A stretch of DNA of 37,148 nucleotides from Peptococcaceae bacterium BICA1-8. GTDB taxonomy: Bacteria; Bacillota; Peptococcia; Peptococcales; BICA1-8. The notes beneath the pieces were generated by a model. That model did no database searches and was not told where the DNA came from. It saw only the letters and a program-made list of their open reading frames with translations. Location: assembly GCA_000802045.1 (NCBI GenBank), contig JUEF01000081.1:1-37148 (forward strand), in the 5' to 3' direction. Below are positions 26,945 through 33,608 of this stretch, piece after piece. Position numbers and translations under genes: made by a program. The first letter of the stretch is position 1, and each line of letters starts with the position of its first letter.

Positions 26945-28162
26945 ATGCCTAACCTTAGAGGAAATCTTTTAATCGGACAATCAGGAGGACCTACTCCTGT
27001 AATAAACGCCAGTCTGGCTGGAGTACTAAGTGAAGCAAAAAAGATGCCAGAGATTGAAAAAATCTATGGTATGAAAAACGGTATTGATGGTGCCTTGAAA
27101 AAAGAAGTATACGATTTAACTCAAGAACCTGACGATTTAGTTAATAGGCTATTATATACTCCGGCTTCAGCTTTAGGAAGCTGTCGTCATAAGCTAAGCA
27201 AAAATGAAGAGTATGAACAATTGCTAGAATTATTCCGAGCAAATAATATAAGATATTTTGTATACATTGGCGGTAATGACAGCATGGATACTTGTCATAA
27301 AATATCCATGCTGGCTTTAGAAAGAAATTATGATATGCTTGTTATCGGTGTGCCTAAAACAATAGATAATGATTTGCCCATAACCGACCACTGCCCAGGC
27401 TTTGGTAGCGCGGCAAGATTCATTGCTCTGAGTACCATAGAGTCTGGCCGGGATTTAGAAGCAATGAATACCTTTGATGATGTTGCAATTTATGAGATTA
27501 TGGGCCGTCATGCAGGTTGGTTAACAGCAGCTAGTGCTTTAGGAAAACGCTGTGAAGAAGATGCACCCCATTTGGTATATCTCCCTGAGAGAACTTTTGA
27601 CGAAGATCAGTTCCTCAAAGATGTTAAAGCTGTGTATGATCGTCTTGGCTATGTATATGTTGCCATTAGTGAAGGTGTGAGGGATAAGGAAGGGGAGTTT
27701 ATAGGTACTGGGGATACGGCAACCGATGCATTTGGACATAAACTGATATCGCTAGGTGATGGGCCAGCAGCTTATCTTGCCAAATTAATAATGAGTAAAC
27801 TAGGGATAAAGGCACGGGTAAATAGACCAGGTACTATACAAAGAGCAATGGCATCCTTAGCATCTGAATGTGATGTGGAAGAAGCTTTTAGAGTAGGGAA
27901 GGCAGCAGTAAAATATTTTGCAGAGGGTATTAGTGATGTTATGGTAACTTTAGAGCGTCTGCCATTAGATGAATACAAGGTTGAAATAGGCCAGGTGCCT
28001 CTTTCGAAAGTAGCCAATGTAGAAAAATTTATGCCAGATAACTTCATTAACGCTGAAGGCAACTTTGTGACAAAAGAATTCTATGATTATTGTTTGCCTT
28101 TAATAGGTGACGCAGTCCCCGATTATGCTCGATTAACAAAAAAATCAATAATTCTTAAGTAA
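26945..28162 (+). CDS. pfp: 6-phosphofructokinase, probably pyrophosphate-dependent
   Basis: Sugar-phosphate kinase of 405 residues. The nucleotide/PPi region starts LLIGQSGGPTPVINASL. GGNDS (109-113) has Asp112 where ATP-dependent enzymes have Gly, and PKTIDND (137-143) has Lys138 where they have Gly; both changes mark PPi use. MGRHAGWL (186-193) is the substrate-binding signature. ATG 26945 is eight bases after AAGGAG, preferred to GTG 26936. Placed between an aldolase and an isomerase, it likely phosphorylates the ketose made by the next gene product or its phosphate. Whether the true substrate is fructose 6-phosphate or a substituted ketose cannot be told. PPi saving is common in energy-limited anaerobes. 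Confidence 0.88.
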   Translation: MPNLRGNLLIGQSGGPTPVINASLAGVLSEAKKMPEIEKIYGMKNGIDGALKKEVYDLTQEPDDLVNRLLYTPASALGSCRHKLSKNEEYEQLLELFRANNIRYFVYIGGNDSMDTCHKISMLALERNYDMLVIGVPKTIDNDLPITDHCPGFGSAARFIALSTIESGRDLEAMNTFDDVAIYEIMGRHAGWLTAASALGKRCEEDAPHLVYLPERTFDEDQFLKDVKAVYDRLGYVYVAISEGVRDKEGEFIGTGDTATDAFGHKLISLGDGPAAYLAKLIMSKLGIKARVNRPGTIQRAMASLASECDVEEAFRVGKAAVKYFAEGISDVMVTLERLPLDEYKVEIGQVPLSKVANVEKFMPDNFINAEGNFVTKEFYDYCLPLIGDAVPDYARLTKKSIILK

Positions 28163-28177
28163 TGGAGGTGTATTGAG

Positions 28178-29515
28178 ATGGTGAAATTAAAAGTTGCATT
28201 TATTCCTATTGGACGTATTAGCTTTCATTTAGAAAGTGCCAATTACAGCTTGCAAAAATCAAAAGCCATGTTTAATAAAATTTTCCCTGAAGTGGTAATG
28301 CCTACGGAGTTGTTAACAACGACTGAAATGCTTAATGACTTTTTAATAAGCATTGAAAAACCGGATCTGATAATTTTGCAAAATACAACTTTTGTGGACT
28401 CAACTTTCGCAGCAGAAGTACTCCACCATTTTGACTCTCCGATTCTTCTTTGGACCTTAAGAGAGCCTGTAATTGATGGAGGGAGATTACGATTAAATTC
28501 TTTAACAGGCGCTTTCTCTGCCGGAAACCTTTTTTACAACAGAGGTAAAAAAATAGAATATGTTTTTGGAAATCCGGATGAGGTAGGGGCAGAGTTAAAG
28601 ATTCTTGCTGTTATCAAAGCTTGTCAGGTATGTAAAAATTTGCAAAAACTCACAATAGGTGTTGTAGGAAACGCACCACCTGGTTTCTATTTTTCAAATG
28701 CCCTTGATAGTGAAGTGCAAAATGTGGTTGGGGCAAAATTAGAGTATATTGAAGTAAGAGATATTATTAATAAAGCAAAACTGCTAGAAGTGCAGGAATA
28801 TGAATCATATATTGGTAATGCTCACAATAATATAAAAGATTTAGATAAAATTCCAAAAGAAAATGTAGATAAGTTTGGCCGTTTAGCAGCTGCTTATTCT
28901 GCATTTGTAAAAGAAAAAGGTATTAAAGCTTTAGCTTCCAGATGCTGGCCAGACTTTTTTGTTGACTATGCTACTCCTGTATGTGGTGTATTATCAGGCT
29001 TAACAGAAGAAGGGATAGTAGCATCTTGTGAAGCAGATGTTTATGGGGCAATATCCATGTTTATTTTAAGAGAATTTACCGGTACAGCACCCTACTTTGG
29101 CGACCCAGTATCATTAGACGAAAATAAAAACTCTATCATTTTCTGGCATTGTGGTGCAGGTGCTTGCTCCTTAGCCCATAAGAATACAGGGGCAAAAGCG
29201 GGGGTTCACCCAAACCGCAAAATTGGTCCGACAATGGAGTTCGGCTTAAAACCTGGCCGAGTAACAGTAATCCGTCTAGGTAGAAAGCCCGATGGAACCT
29301 TCAGAATGTTTGTGGTGACAGGAGAAGCCCTTGATGAACCACAAAAATTTCTCGGTACATCCGTTGAAGTTAAGGTTGATACTGATGCTGCCGAAATTGT
29401 CAACAAAGCAGTAATGGACGGATGGGAGCCCCATTTTGCCTTAGTCTATGGTGATGTGAAAGAAGAAATAAAAATTTTATGTCATCTTTTGAATTTAGAA
29501 GTGGTTGAATATTAA
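28178..29515 (+). CDS. L-fucose/arabinose isomerase-like protein (COG2407 type)
   Basis: Putative aldose-ketose isomerase of 445 residues. The C-terminal catalytic part has RCWPDFF (255-261), CEADVYGA (284-291), FGDP (307-310) and FWHCGAGA (322-329). Glu285, Asp308 and His324 are candidate Mn ligands by analogy with fucose and arabinose isomerases. The N-terminal part is a Rossmann-like domain (LKVAFIPIGR). ATG 28178 follows GGAGGTG and is 15 bases after the kinase stop, so the two are coupled. COG2407 proteins include isomerases for deoxy and sulfo sugars. The position with a kinase and aldolase suggests it supplies the ketose. Its exact sugar is unknown. Confidence 0.82.
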   Translation: MVKLKVAFIPIGRISFHLESANYSLQKSKAMFNKIFPEVVMPTELLTTTEMLNDFLISIEKPDLIILQNTTFVDSTFAAEVLHHFDSPILLWTLREPVIDGGRLRLNSLTGAFSAGNLFYNRGKKIEYVFGNPDEVGAELKILAVIKACQVCKNLQKLTIGVVGNAPPGFYFSNALDSEVQNVVGAKLEYIEVRDIINKAKLLEVQEYESYIGNAHNNIKDLDKIPKENVDKFGRLAAAYSAFVKEKGIKALASRCWPDFFVDYATPVCGVLSGLTEEGIVASCEADVYGAISMFILREFTGTAPYFGDPVSLDENKNSIIFWHCGAGACSLAHKNTGAKAGVHPNRKIGPTMEFGLKPGRVTVIRLGRKPDGTFRMFVVTGEALDEPQKFLGTSVEVKVDTDAAEIVNKAVMDGWEPHFALVYGDVKEEIKILCHLLNLEVVEY

Positions 29516-29557
29516 TCTGGCTTCATATTCATTCAGTCGCTAATAAAAGGGGATTTG

Positions 29558-30676
29558 ATGATGGAGATAAATCAACAGCTCATGAAAGAGGAACTTAAGA
29601 TAAAAGAACAAAGAATCCGGGGATTATCAAATAAGTTGAATCTTGACGGTATTTGCCTGTTTAAATTTATGAATTATGCATGGTTTACCGGCGGTGGTAC
29701 TAATAGAGTAGTAACAGGTTCGGAAAGAGGATGCTCCATACTATTAATATTAAAAGACAAGAAATATGTCTTTGCACCACGTAATGAAATTGAACGGATT
29801 ACAATAGAGCAGGTGTATGGCCAAGGTTTTGAACCTGTGACCTATGATTGGTTTAGTAGCCCTATGAAGGCTATCAAAGAGGTAGTAGGAGAAGCGAAAA
29901 TTGGCAGCGATGTACTCGTTCCGGGAATGGAATGTAGAAGTGACGATATTGACCGCTTGCGTTTTTCTTTGACTGAAGCAGAAATATTAAAAGCAAGGAA
30001 AATTGCTATGGTCTGTTCAGAGGAAACCGTTTCACTTTGTGCTAGGGTAAAGCCGGATATAACGGAGCAACAGATGGCTGCAGCTTTAAGTGAAAGTTTA
30101 TTGTACCAGGGGGTTAGACCTGCAGTTCTCCTAATTGGTTTTGATGAGAGGGCATTTACCTGTCGCCACCCGGTATTAACTGGTATGAAACTGGCTAACT
30201 ATGGTATTGTTAGCCTAGTGGGAGAAAAATGGGGAATTCATGTAACTTTAACCAGATCCTTTTACATCGGTAATATGCCCCTTGAGTTAAAAGAAAAACA
30301 GTTTAAAGTTAACCAGGTTGAAGCAGTTATGATCGCCAATACCTTCCTAGGTAAGGAAAGCGACTTAGCTTTTGAGGAAGGTAAACAGGAATATGCAAAA
30401 CTAGGTTATCCCAAAGAGTGGAAAATGCACCATCAGGGTGGGCCTATTGGTTATGGGCCCCGGGAATTTAGGGCAGGAGAACGGAGCGAACCGGTTCAAG
30501 AAAGCCAAATGTTTGGTTGGAATCCCACTTTACAAGGGACGAAAAGTGAAAGTACATTTTTAGTACAAAAAGAAGGGGGACCGCTGATTCTTGATACAGT
30601 TCCCAAATGGTGGCCCACATCTACAATAGATATTAAGGGAACTAAAATAACTAGACCACTTATTTTAGAGAGATAA
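29558..30676 (+). CDS. M24-fold (aminopeptidase P-like) protein lacking the metal aspartates
   Basis: Protein of 372 residues with a creatinase/prolidase N-terminal domain (about 20-140) and a pita-bread M24 domain. Family landmarks remain: RHPVLTG, HHQGGPIGYGPRE (291-303), GWNPTLQGTKSESTFLV. The two bridging aspartates expected before the TRT-like motif are Ser219 and Thr230 (GIVSLVGEKWGIHVTLTRSF), so a dinuclear metal site and peptidase action are unlikely. I think a wider degenerate M24 subfamily shares this. It may act on a small molecule or bind a metabolite. ATG 29558 or 29561 follows AAAAGGGG. It sits between the isomerase and the second aldolase, which argues for a role in the same pathway. 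Confidence 0.75.
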   Translation: MMEINQQLMKEELKIKEQRIRGLSNKLNLDGICLFKFMNYAWFTGGGTNRVVTGSERGCSILLILKDKKYVFAPRNEIERITIEQVYGQGFEPVTYDWFSSPMKAIKEVVGEAKIGSDVLVPGMECRSDDIDRLRFSLTEAEILKARKIAMVCSEETVSLCARVKPDITEQQMAAALSESLLYQGVRPAVLLIGFDERAFTCRHPVLTGMKLANYGIVSLVGEKWGIHVTLTRSFYIGNMPLELKEKQFKVNQVEAVMIANTFLGKESDLAFEEGKQEYAKLGYPKEWKMHHQGGPIGYGPREFRAGERSEPVQESQMFGWNPTLQGTKSESTFLVQKEGGPLILDTVPKWWPTSTIDIKGTKITRPLILER

Positions 30677-30689
30677 TACAATATTTCAA

Positions 30690-31478
30690 GTGAGTATCAA
30701 AAAAATGTACTCTATGATGATGAATAATTTACTGCTCACTGCAAAGGAATATATACCGCTAGGATTAAAAACCATAGATGTTTTAGCAAAAGAATTAATT
30801 TCCCGGAGCAATGTTCCTGTAGCACTACATCTAGATCATAGTAATTCTTTTGAGCTAGTGCAGAAATGCCTTGTTAACGGTTTTACGTCGGTCATGATTG
30901 ACGGTTCTAAAATGCCTTTTGACAAAAATATAGAGCTTACCAAAAAAGTTGTAGAAATTACAAGGGCTGCGGGAGATGAAATTGGAGTTGAAGCGGAATT
31001 GGGTTCTATCGGAGGAGTTGAGGACCAATTCATTGATGGAGGAAGTGGAGAAATTATTAATCCTAAAGAAGCTGTTAAGTTTGTGGAAGAGACGGGAATT
31101 GACGCTCTTGCACCTGCTATAGGAACAGCTCATGGGATTTATAAGTCCGAACCCAAAATTAGATTTGATGTGGCTGAAGAATTAAGCAATATGATAAAGA
31201 TTCCAATGGTCTTGCATGGTGGTTCGGGTCTTAATGAAATGACTTTTCAAAAGCTTATCCAAATGGGCTTTAGTAAGATCAAAGTAGGCACCGAGTTGAA
31301 GATTGCCTGGTACAGGGCATTGGAGAATAGTTTTAAAAATGGCCGGACAGATCCCTTATTGGCAAACGGCGAGGCAAAAGAAGTAGTTAAAGAAGCAGTT
31401 AAGGCTAAGATTAAAATATTTGGTTCGGCTGGAAAGGCCAGGGAGCTATTAATTTCTAATATTAAAATTTCCGTTTAA
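30690..31478 (+). CDS. Second class II aldolase-like protein, N-terminal segment missing
   Basis: Zinc aldolase homologue, 262 residues from GTG 30690. It retains LHLDHSNS (Asp49-His50), EAELGSIGG, GTAHGIYKSEP and VLHGGSGLN, so the metal and catalytic residues are present. Compared with the aldolase at 25946, the equivalent of residues 11-55, including strands one and two, is absent: MNNLLLTAKEY runs straight into IPLGLKTIDVLAKEL. This looks like an internal in-frame deletion of about 45 residues. No convincing ribosome binding site precedes any of the starts (30690, 30705, 30714-30720). It may be decaying, or it may work as a partner subunit. The upstream gene ends 13 bases before, so the missing piece is not in another frame. 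Confidence 0.7.
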   Translation: MSIKKMYSMMMNNLLLTAKEYIPLGLKTIDVLAKELISRSNVPVALHLDHSNSFELVQKCLVNGFTSVMIDGSKMPFDKNIELTKKVVEITRAAGDEIGVEAELGSIGGVEDQFIDGGSGEIINPKEAVKFVEETGIDALAPAIGTAHGIYKSEPKIRFDVAEELSNMIKIPMVLHGGSGLNEMTFQKLIQMGFSKIKVGTELKIAWYRALENSFKNGRTDPLLANGEAKEVVKEAVKAKIKIFGSAGKARELLISNIKISV

Positions 31479-31572
31479 TACTCATTAATAATTTTTATAT
31501 AATAGATTTTTAACTTAATGTTAATCAATGGCTAACTTGGACAATAGGACATATTAAAAGGAGTGAGAAAAC

Positions 31573-32709
31573 TTGAATAGTAGAGAAAGAGTTAATGCTG
31601 TACTAAATCACAAAAAACCGGATAGGGCCCCTTTAGACTTATGTAATTCTGCATCATTTATCAATGATGCAGGCTATTTTGCTTTGAAGAAGTATTTAAA
31701 TATTGAAGGTGATATAGAACAATTTCGTAAGGGTTTTACTGCAACCTATTATGACGAAAGGGTATTAGAAGCATTAGAAATTGATTTTAGACATATCTGG
31801 CTAAATTCACCGGAAGGTTATCAACCCAAAAAATTTCCCGATGGAACTATTCAAGATGAATGGGGATTTATTTATAAGTTTTCAGGAAATGAAAGAGCAA
31901 TTATTAATACTCCATTAAAAGGTCTAGATGAAGATGATCTGGACAAATATCCTTGGCCTGATCCTTACGCTTTAGGCAGAACAAATGGCTTAGCAGATAA
32001 GGCAAAGTACTTATATGATAATACCAGTTATGCTATTGCTGCTCATGCCCCTCATTCACTGGGACTTTTTGATAACGGCTGGATATTAAGAGGATTTCAA
32101 GATTTCATGATGGATCTTGTTTTTAATAAGAAATTTATCCATAAATTATTGAATAAGGAACTGGAAACAATTATAGGATTGCATGATGTATACCTTGATG
32201 CTGTTGGTCCTTATATTCAGACGGTAGCCCATTGTGAAGATTATGGAATGCAAAATGCACCATTTATTTCACCCAAAATGTATCAGGAATTTTTCCTGCC
32301 ATTACACAAAGAATTGTTTAGTTTTATTAAGCAGAAGGCACCTCATGTTAAAATTATGTTGCACAGCTGTGGGGCGGTTTATCCTTTAATTCCTTATTTT
32401 ATTGAAGCTGGCATAGATATTTTGAATCCAATCCAACATCGTGCAAATGGGATGGATCCTGAAAATATCAAAAGAGAATTTGGCAATCAAGTAGTTTTCC
32501 ATGGCGGGATTGATATTCAAAGGGCACTCTGTGGAAGTTTAAAAGATATTGAAGAAGAAGCAACAGCCAGAATAAATGATCTGGGAAGAGACGGCGGCTA
32601 TATTGTTGCTCCAGCCAATGTGGTGCAGAATGAGACTCCACCGGAAAATATGGTTGCTTGCTACAAAACTGGTAGAGAATATAGCTTCAAGTGTTATTCG
32701 GACAAATAG
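31573..32709 (+). CDS. UroD/MtaA-family corrinoid-dependent methyltransferase (MT I)
   Basis: Methyltransferase of 378 residues expected to take a methyl group from a substrate and place it on the corrinoid protein encoded next. The start NSRERVNAVLNHKKPDRAPLD and the end GGYIVAPANVVQNETPPENM define the uroporphyrinogen-decarboxylase fold. His264 and Cys266 in LHSCGA match the HxC zinc motif of MtaA-type enzymes. The third MtaA cysteine near the C-terminus is not found (APANVVQ there), so the zinc site or substrate class differs. TTG 31573 follows AAAGGAGTGAG. A true heme-pathway decarboxylase is unlikely given the corrinoid protein, activator and MT II that follow. The methyl donor is unknown. 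Confidence 0.87.
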   Translation: MNSRERVNAVLNHKKPDRAPLDLCNSASFINDAGYFALKKYLNIEGDIEQFRKGFTATYYDERVLEALEIDFRHIWLNSPEGYQPKKFPDGTIQDEWGFIYKFSGNERAIINTPLKGLDEDDLDKYPWPDPYALGRTNGLADKAKYLYDNTSYAIAAHAPHSLGLFDNGWILRGFQDFMMDLVFNKKFIHKLLNKELETIIGLHDVYLDAVGPYIQTVAHCEDYGMQNAPFISPKMYQEFFLPLHKELFSFIKQKAPHVKIMLHSCGAVYPLIPYFIEAGIDILNPIQHRANGMDPENIKREFGNQVVFHGGIDIQRALCGSLKDIEEEATARINDLGRDGGYIVAPANVVQNETPPENMVACYKTGREYSFKCYSDK

Positions 32710-32749
32710 TTGTATATAAAAATTATCACATTTAATGGGGGTTTGCTAA

Positions 32750-33379
32750 ATGAAAGTTCTTAATGAAATTTCACAAGCTTTACAAAATGGAGATGCAGAC
32801 TTAGTAACAGAAAAAGCACAAGAGGCTATAAGCCAGGGGATTAGTCCCTCAAATATTTTAAATGATGGATTATTAAAAGGCATGAGTATAATTGGTGTTA
32901 AGTTTAAGAATAATGAGGTTTTTGTACCAGAAGTTTTGATTGCTGCCCGAGCTATGCATTTTGGGTTAAACATTCTTAAACCAATTTTGGTAAACACGGG
33001 TATAAAGCCATTTGCCAAGGTTGTATTGGGTACTGTAAAAGGAGACCTGCATGACATAGGAAAAAACCTCGTGGGTATGGTAATGATGGGCTCCGGTTTA
33101 GAGGTTATTGATGTAGGTATAGATGTCCATGAGGACAAATTTATTGAAGCTGTTAAAGAACACAAACCTGACATTTTAGCATTGTCTGCACTTTTATCAA
33201 CTACAATGGCAGAACAAAAGGTTGTAATTGATACCTTAATAAAGGCAGGTTTGCGAGATACTGTGAAAGTAATGATCGGCGGTGCACCTGTAACTGAACA
33301 ATATTGTAGAGATATTGGGGCTGATGCCTATGCTACTGATGCTATTTCAGCTTCAGAAATGGCTAGGAAGCTAGTTTGA
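32750..33379 (+). CDS. Corrinoid methyl-carrier protein (MtaC/MtbC/CP type)
   Basis: Cobalamin-binding shuttle of 209 residues. Residues 1-88 form the helical cap (QALQNGDADLVTEKAQEAISQG, with VPEVLIAARAM). Residues 88-209 form the B12-binding Rossmann domain with the lower-ligand motif DLHDIG (Asp99, His101, Gly104), then LSALLSTTM and GGAPVT. It would accept methyl from the MT I upstream and donate it to the MT II downstream through Co(I)/methyl-Co(III). ATG 32750 follows GGGGG and is 40 bases after the MT I gene. It is separated from the activator gene by 229 bases of palindromic repeats. Confidence 0.94.
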   Translation: MKVLNEISQALQNGDADLVTEKAQEAISQGISPSNILNDGLLKGMSIIGVKFKNNEVFVPEVLIAARAMHFGLNILKPILVNTGIKPFAKVVLGTVKGDLHDIGKNLVGMVMMGSGLEVIDVGIDVHEDKFIEAVKEHKPDILALSALLSTTMAEQKVVIDTLIKAGLRDTVKVMIGGAPVTEQYCRDIGADAYATDAISASEMARKLV

Positions 33380-33386
33380 TAGGAGA

Positions 33387-33540
33387 GGGGACACACCTCA
33401 TTTGTAGTATAGCTTTCGGGCTGAGGAATGTCCCCAACGAACAGCTATTGGGATGAGGATGTCCCCAATTTATGAAGGGGACACACTTCCCTATTGAAGC
33501 CTAACTCTAGGGGCTGAGAAAAGTCCCAACTAATGGGGAC
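33387..33540. repeat. Cluster of REP-like GGGGACA...TGTCCCC palindromes
   Basis: The whole gap 33380-33608 lacks a gene. GGGGACACACC (33387) faces GGAATGTCCCC (ending 33435). A second TGTCCCC ends at 33466, another GGGGACACACTTCC starts at 33477, and AATGGGGAC ends at 33540. The first pair matches the unit at 3050-3081. Then GGCGGCACGAAGCAG...TTCTTGCCTCTTG (33554-33592) matches a repeat at 5287-5352. Stem-loops here could alter the ratio of corrinoid protein to activator. Confidence 0.75.
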
Positions 33541-33608
33541 TACCTCCTGTACAGGCGGCACGAAGCAGAATAAAACTTAATTCTTGCCTCTTGAATGAAA
33601 GGTGACTT

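Noticed and set aside
29558..30676. Xaa-Pro aminopeptidase
   Set aside because: The overall fold matches, but the two bridging metal aspartates are replaced by Ser and Thr, so a peptidase label would mislead.
31573..32709. Uroporphyrinogen decarboxylase of heme synthesis
   Set aside because: The fold is shared, but the HxC motif and the adjacent corrinoid protein, activator and MT II fit a methyltransferase; no other heme gene is nearby.
32746..33174. 142-codon open frame on the minus strand opposite the corrinoid protein gene
   Set aside because: It lies antisense to a well-recognised gene, has no matching family features, and no sensible start context.
33387..33540. CRISPR array
   Set aside because: The repeated units are palindromes with irregular spacing and diverged ends, with no regular direct repeats or spacers and no cas gene.
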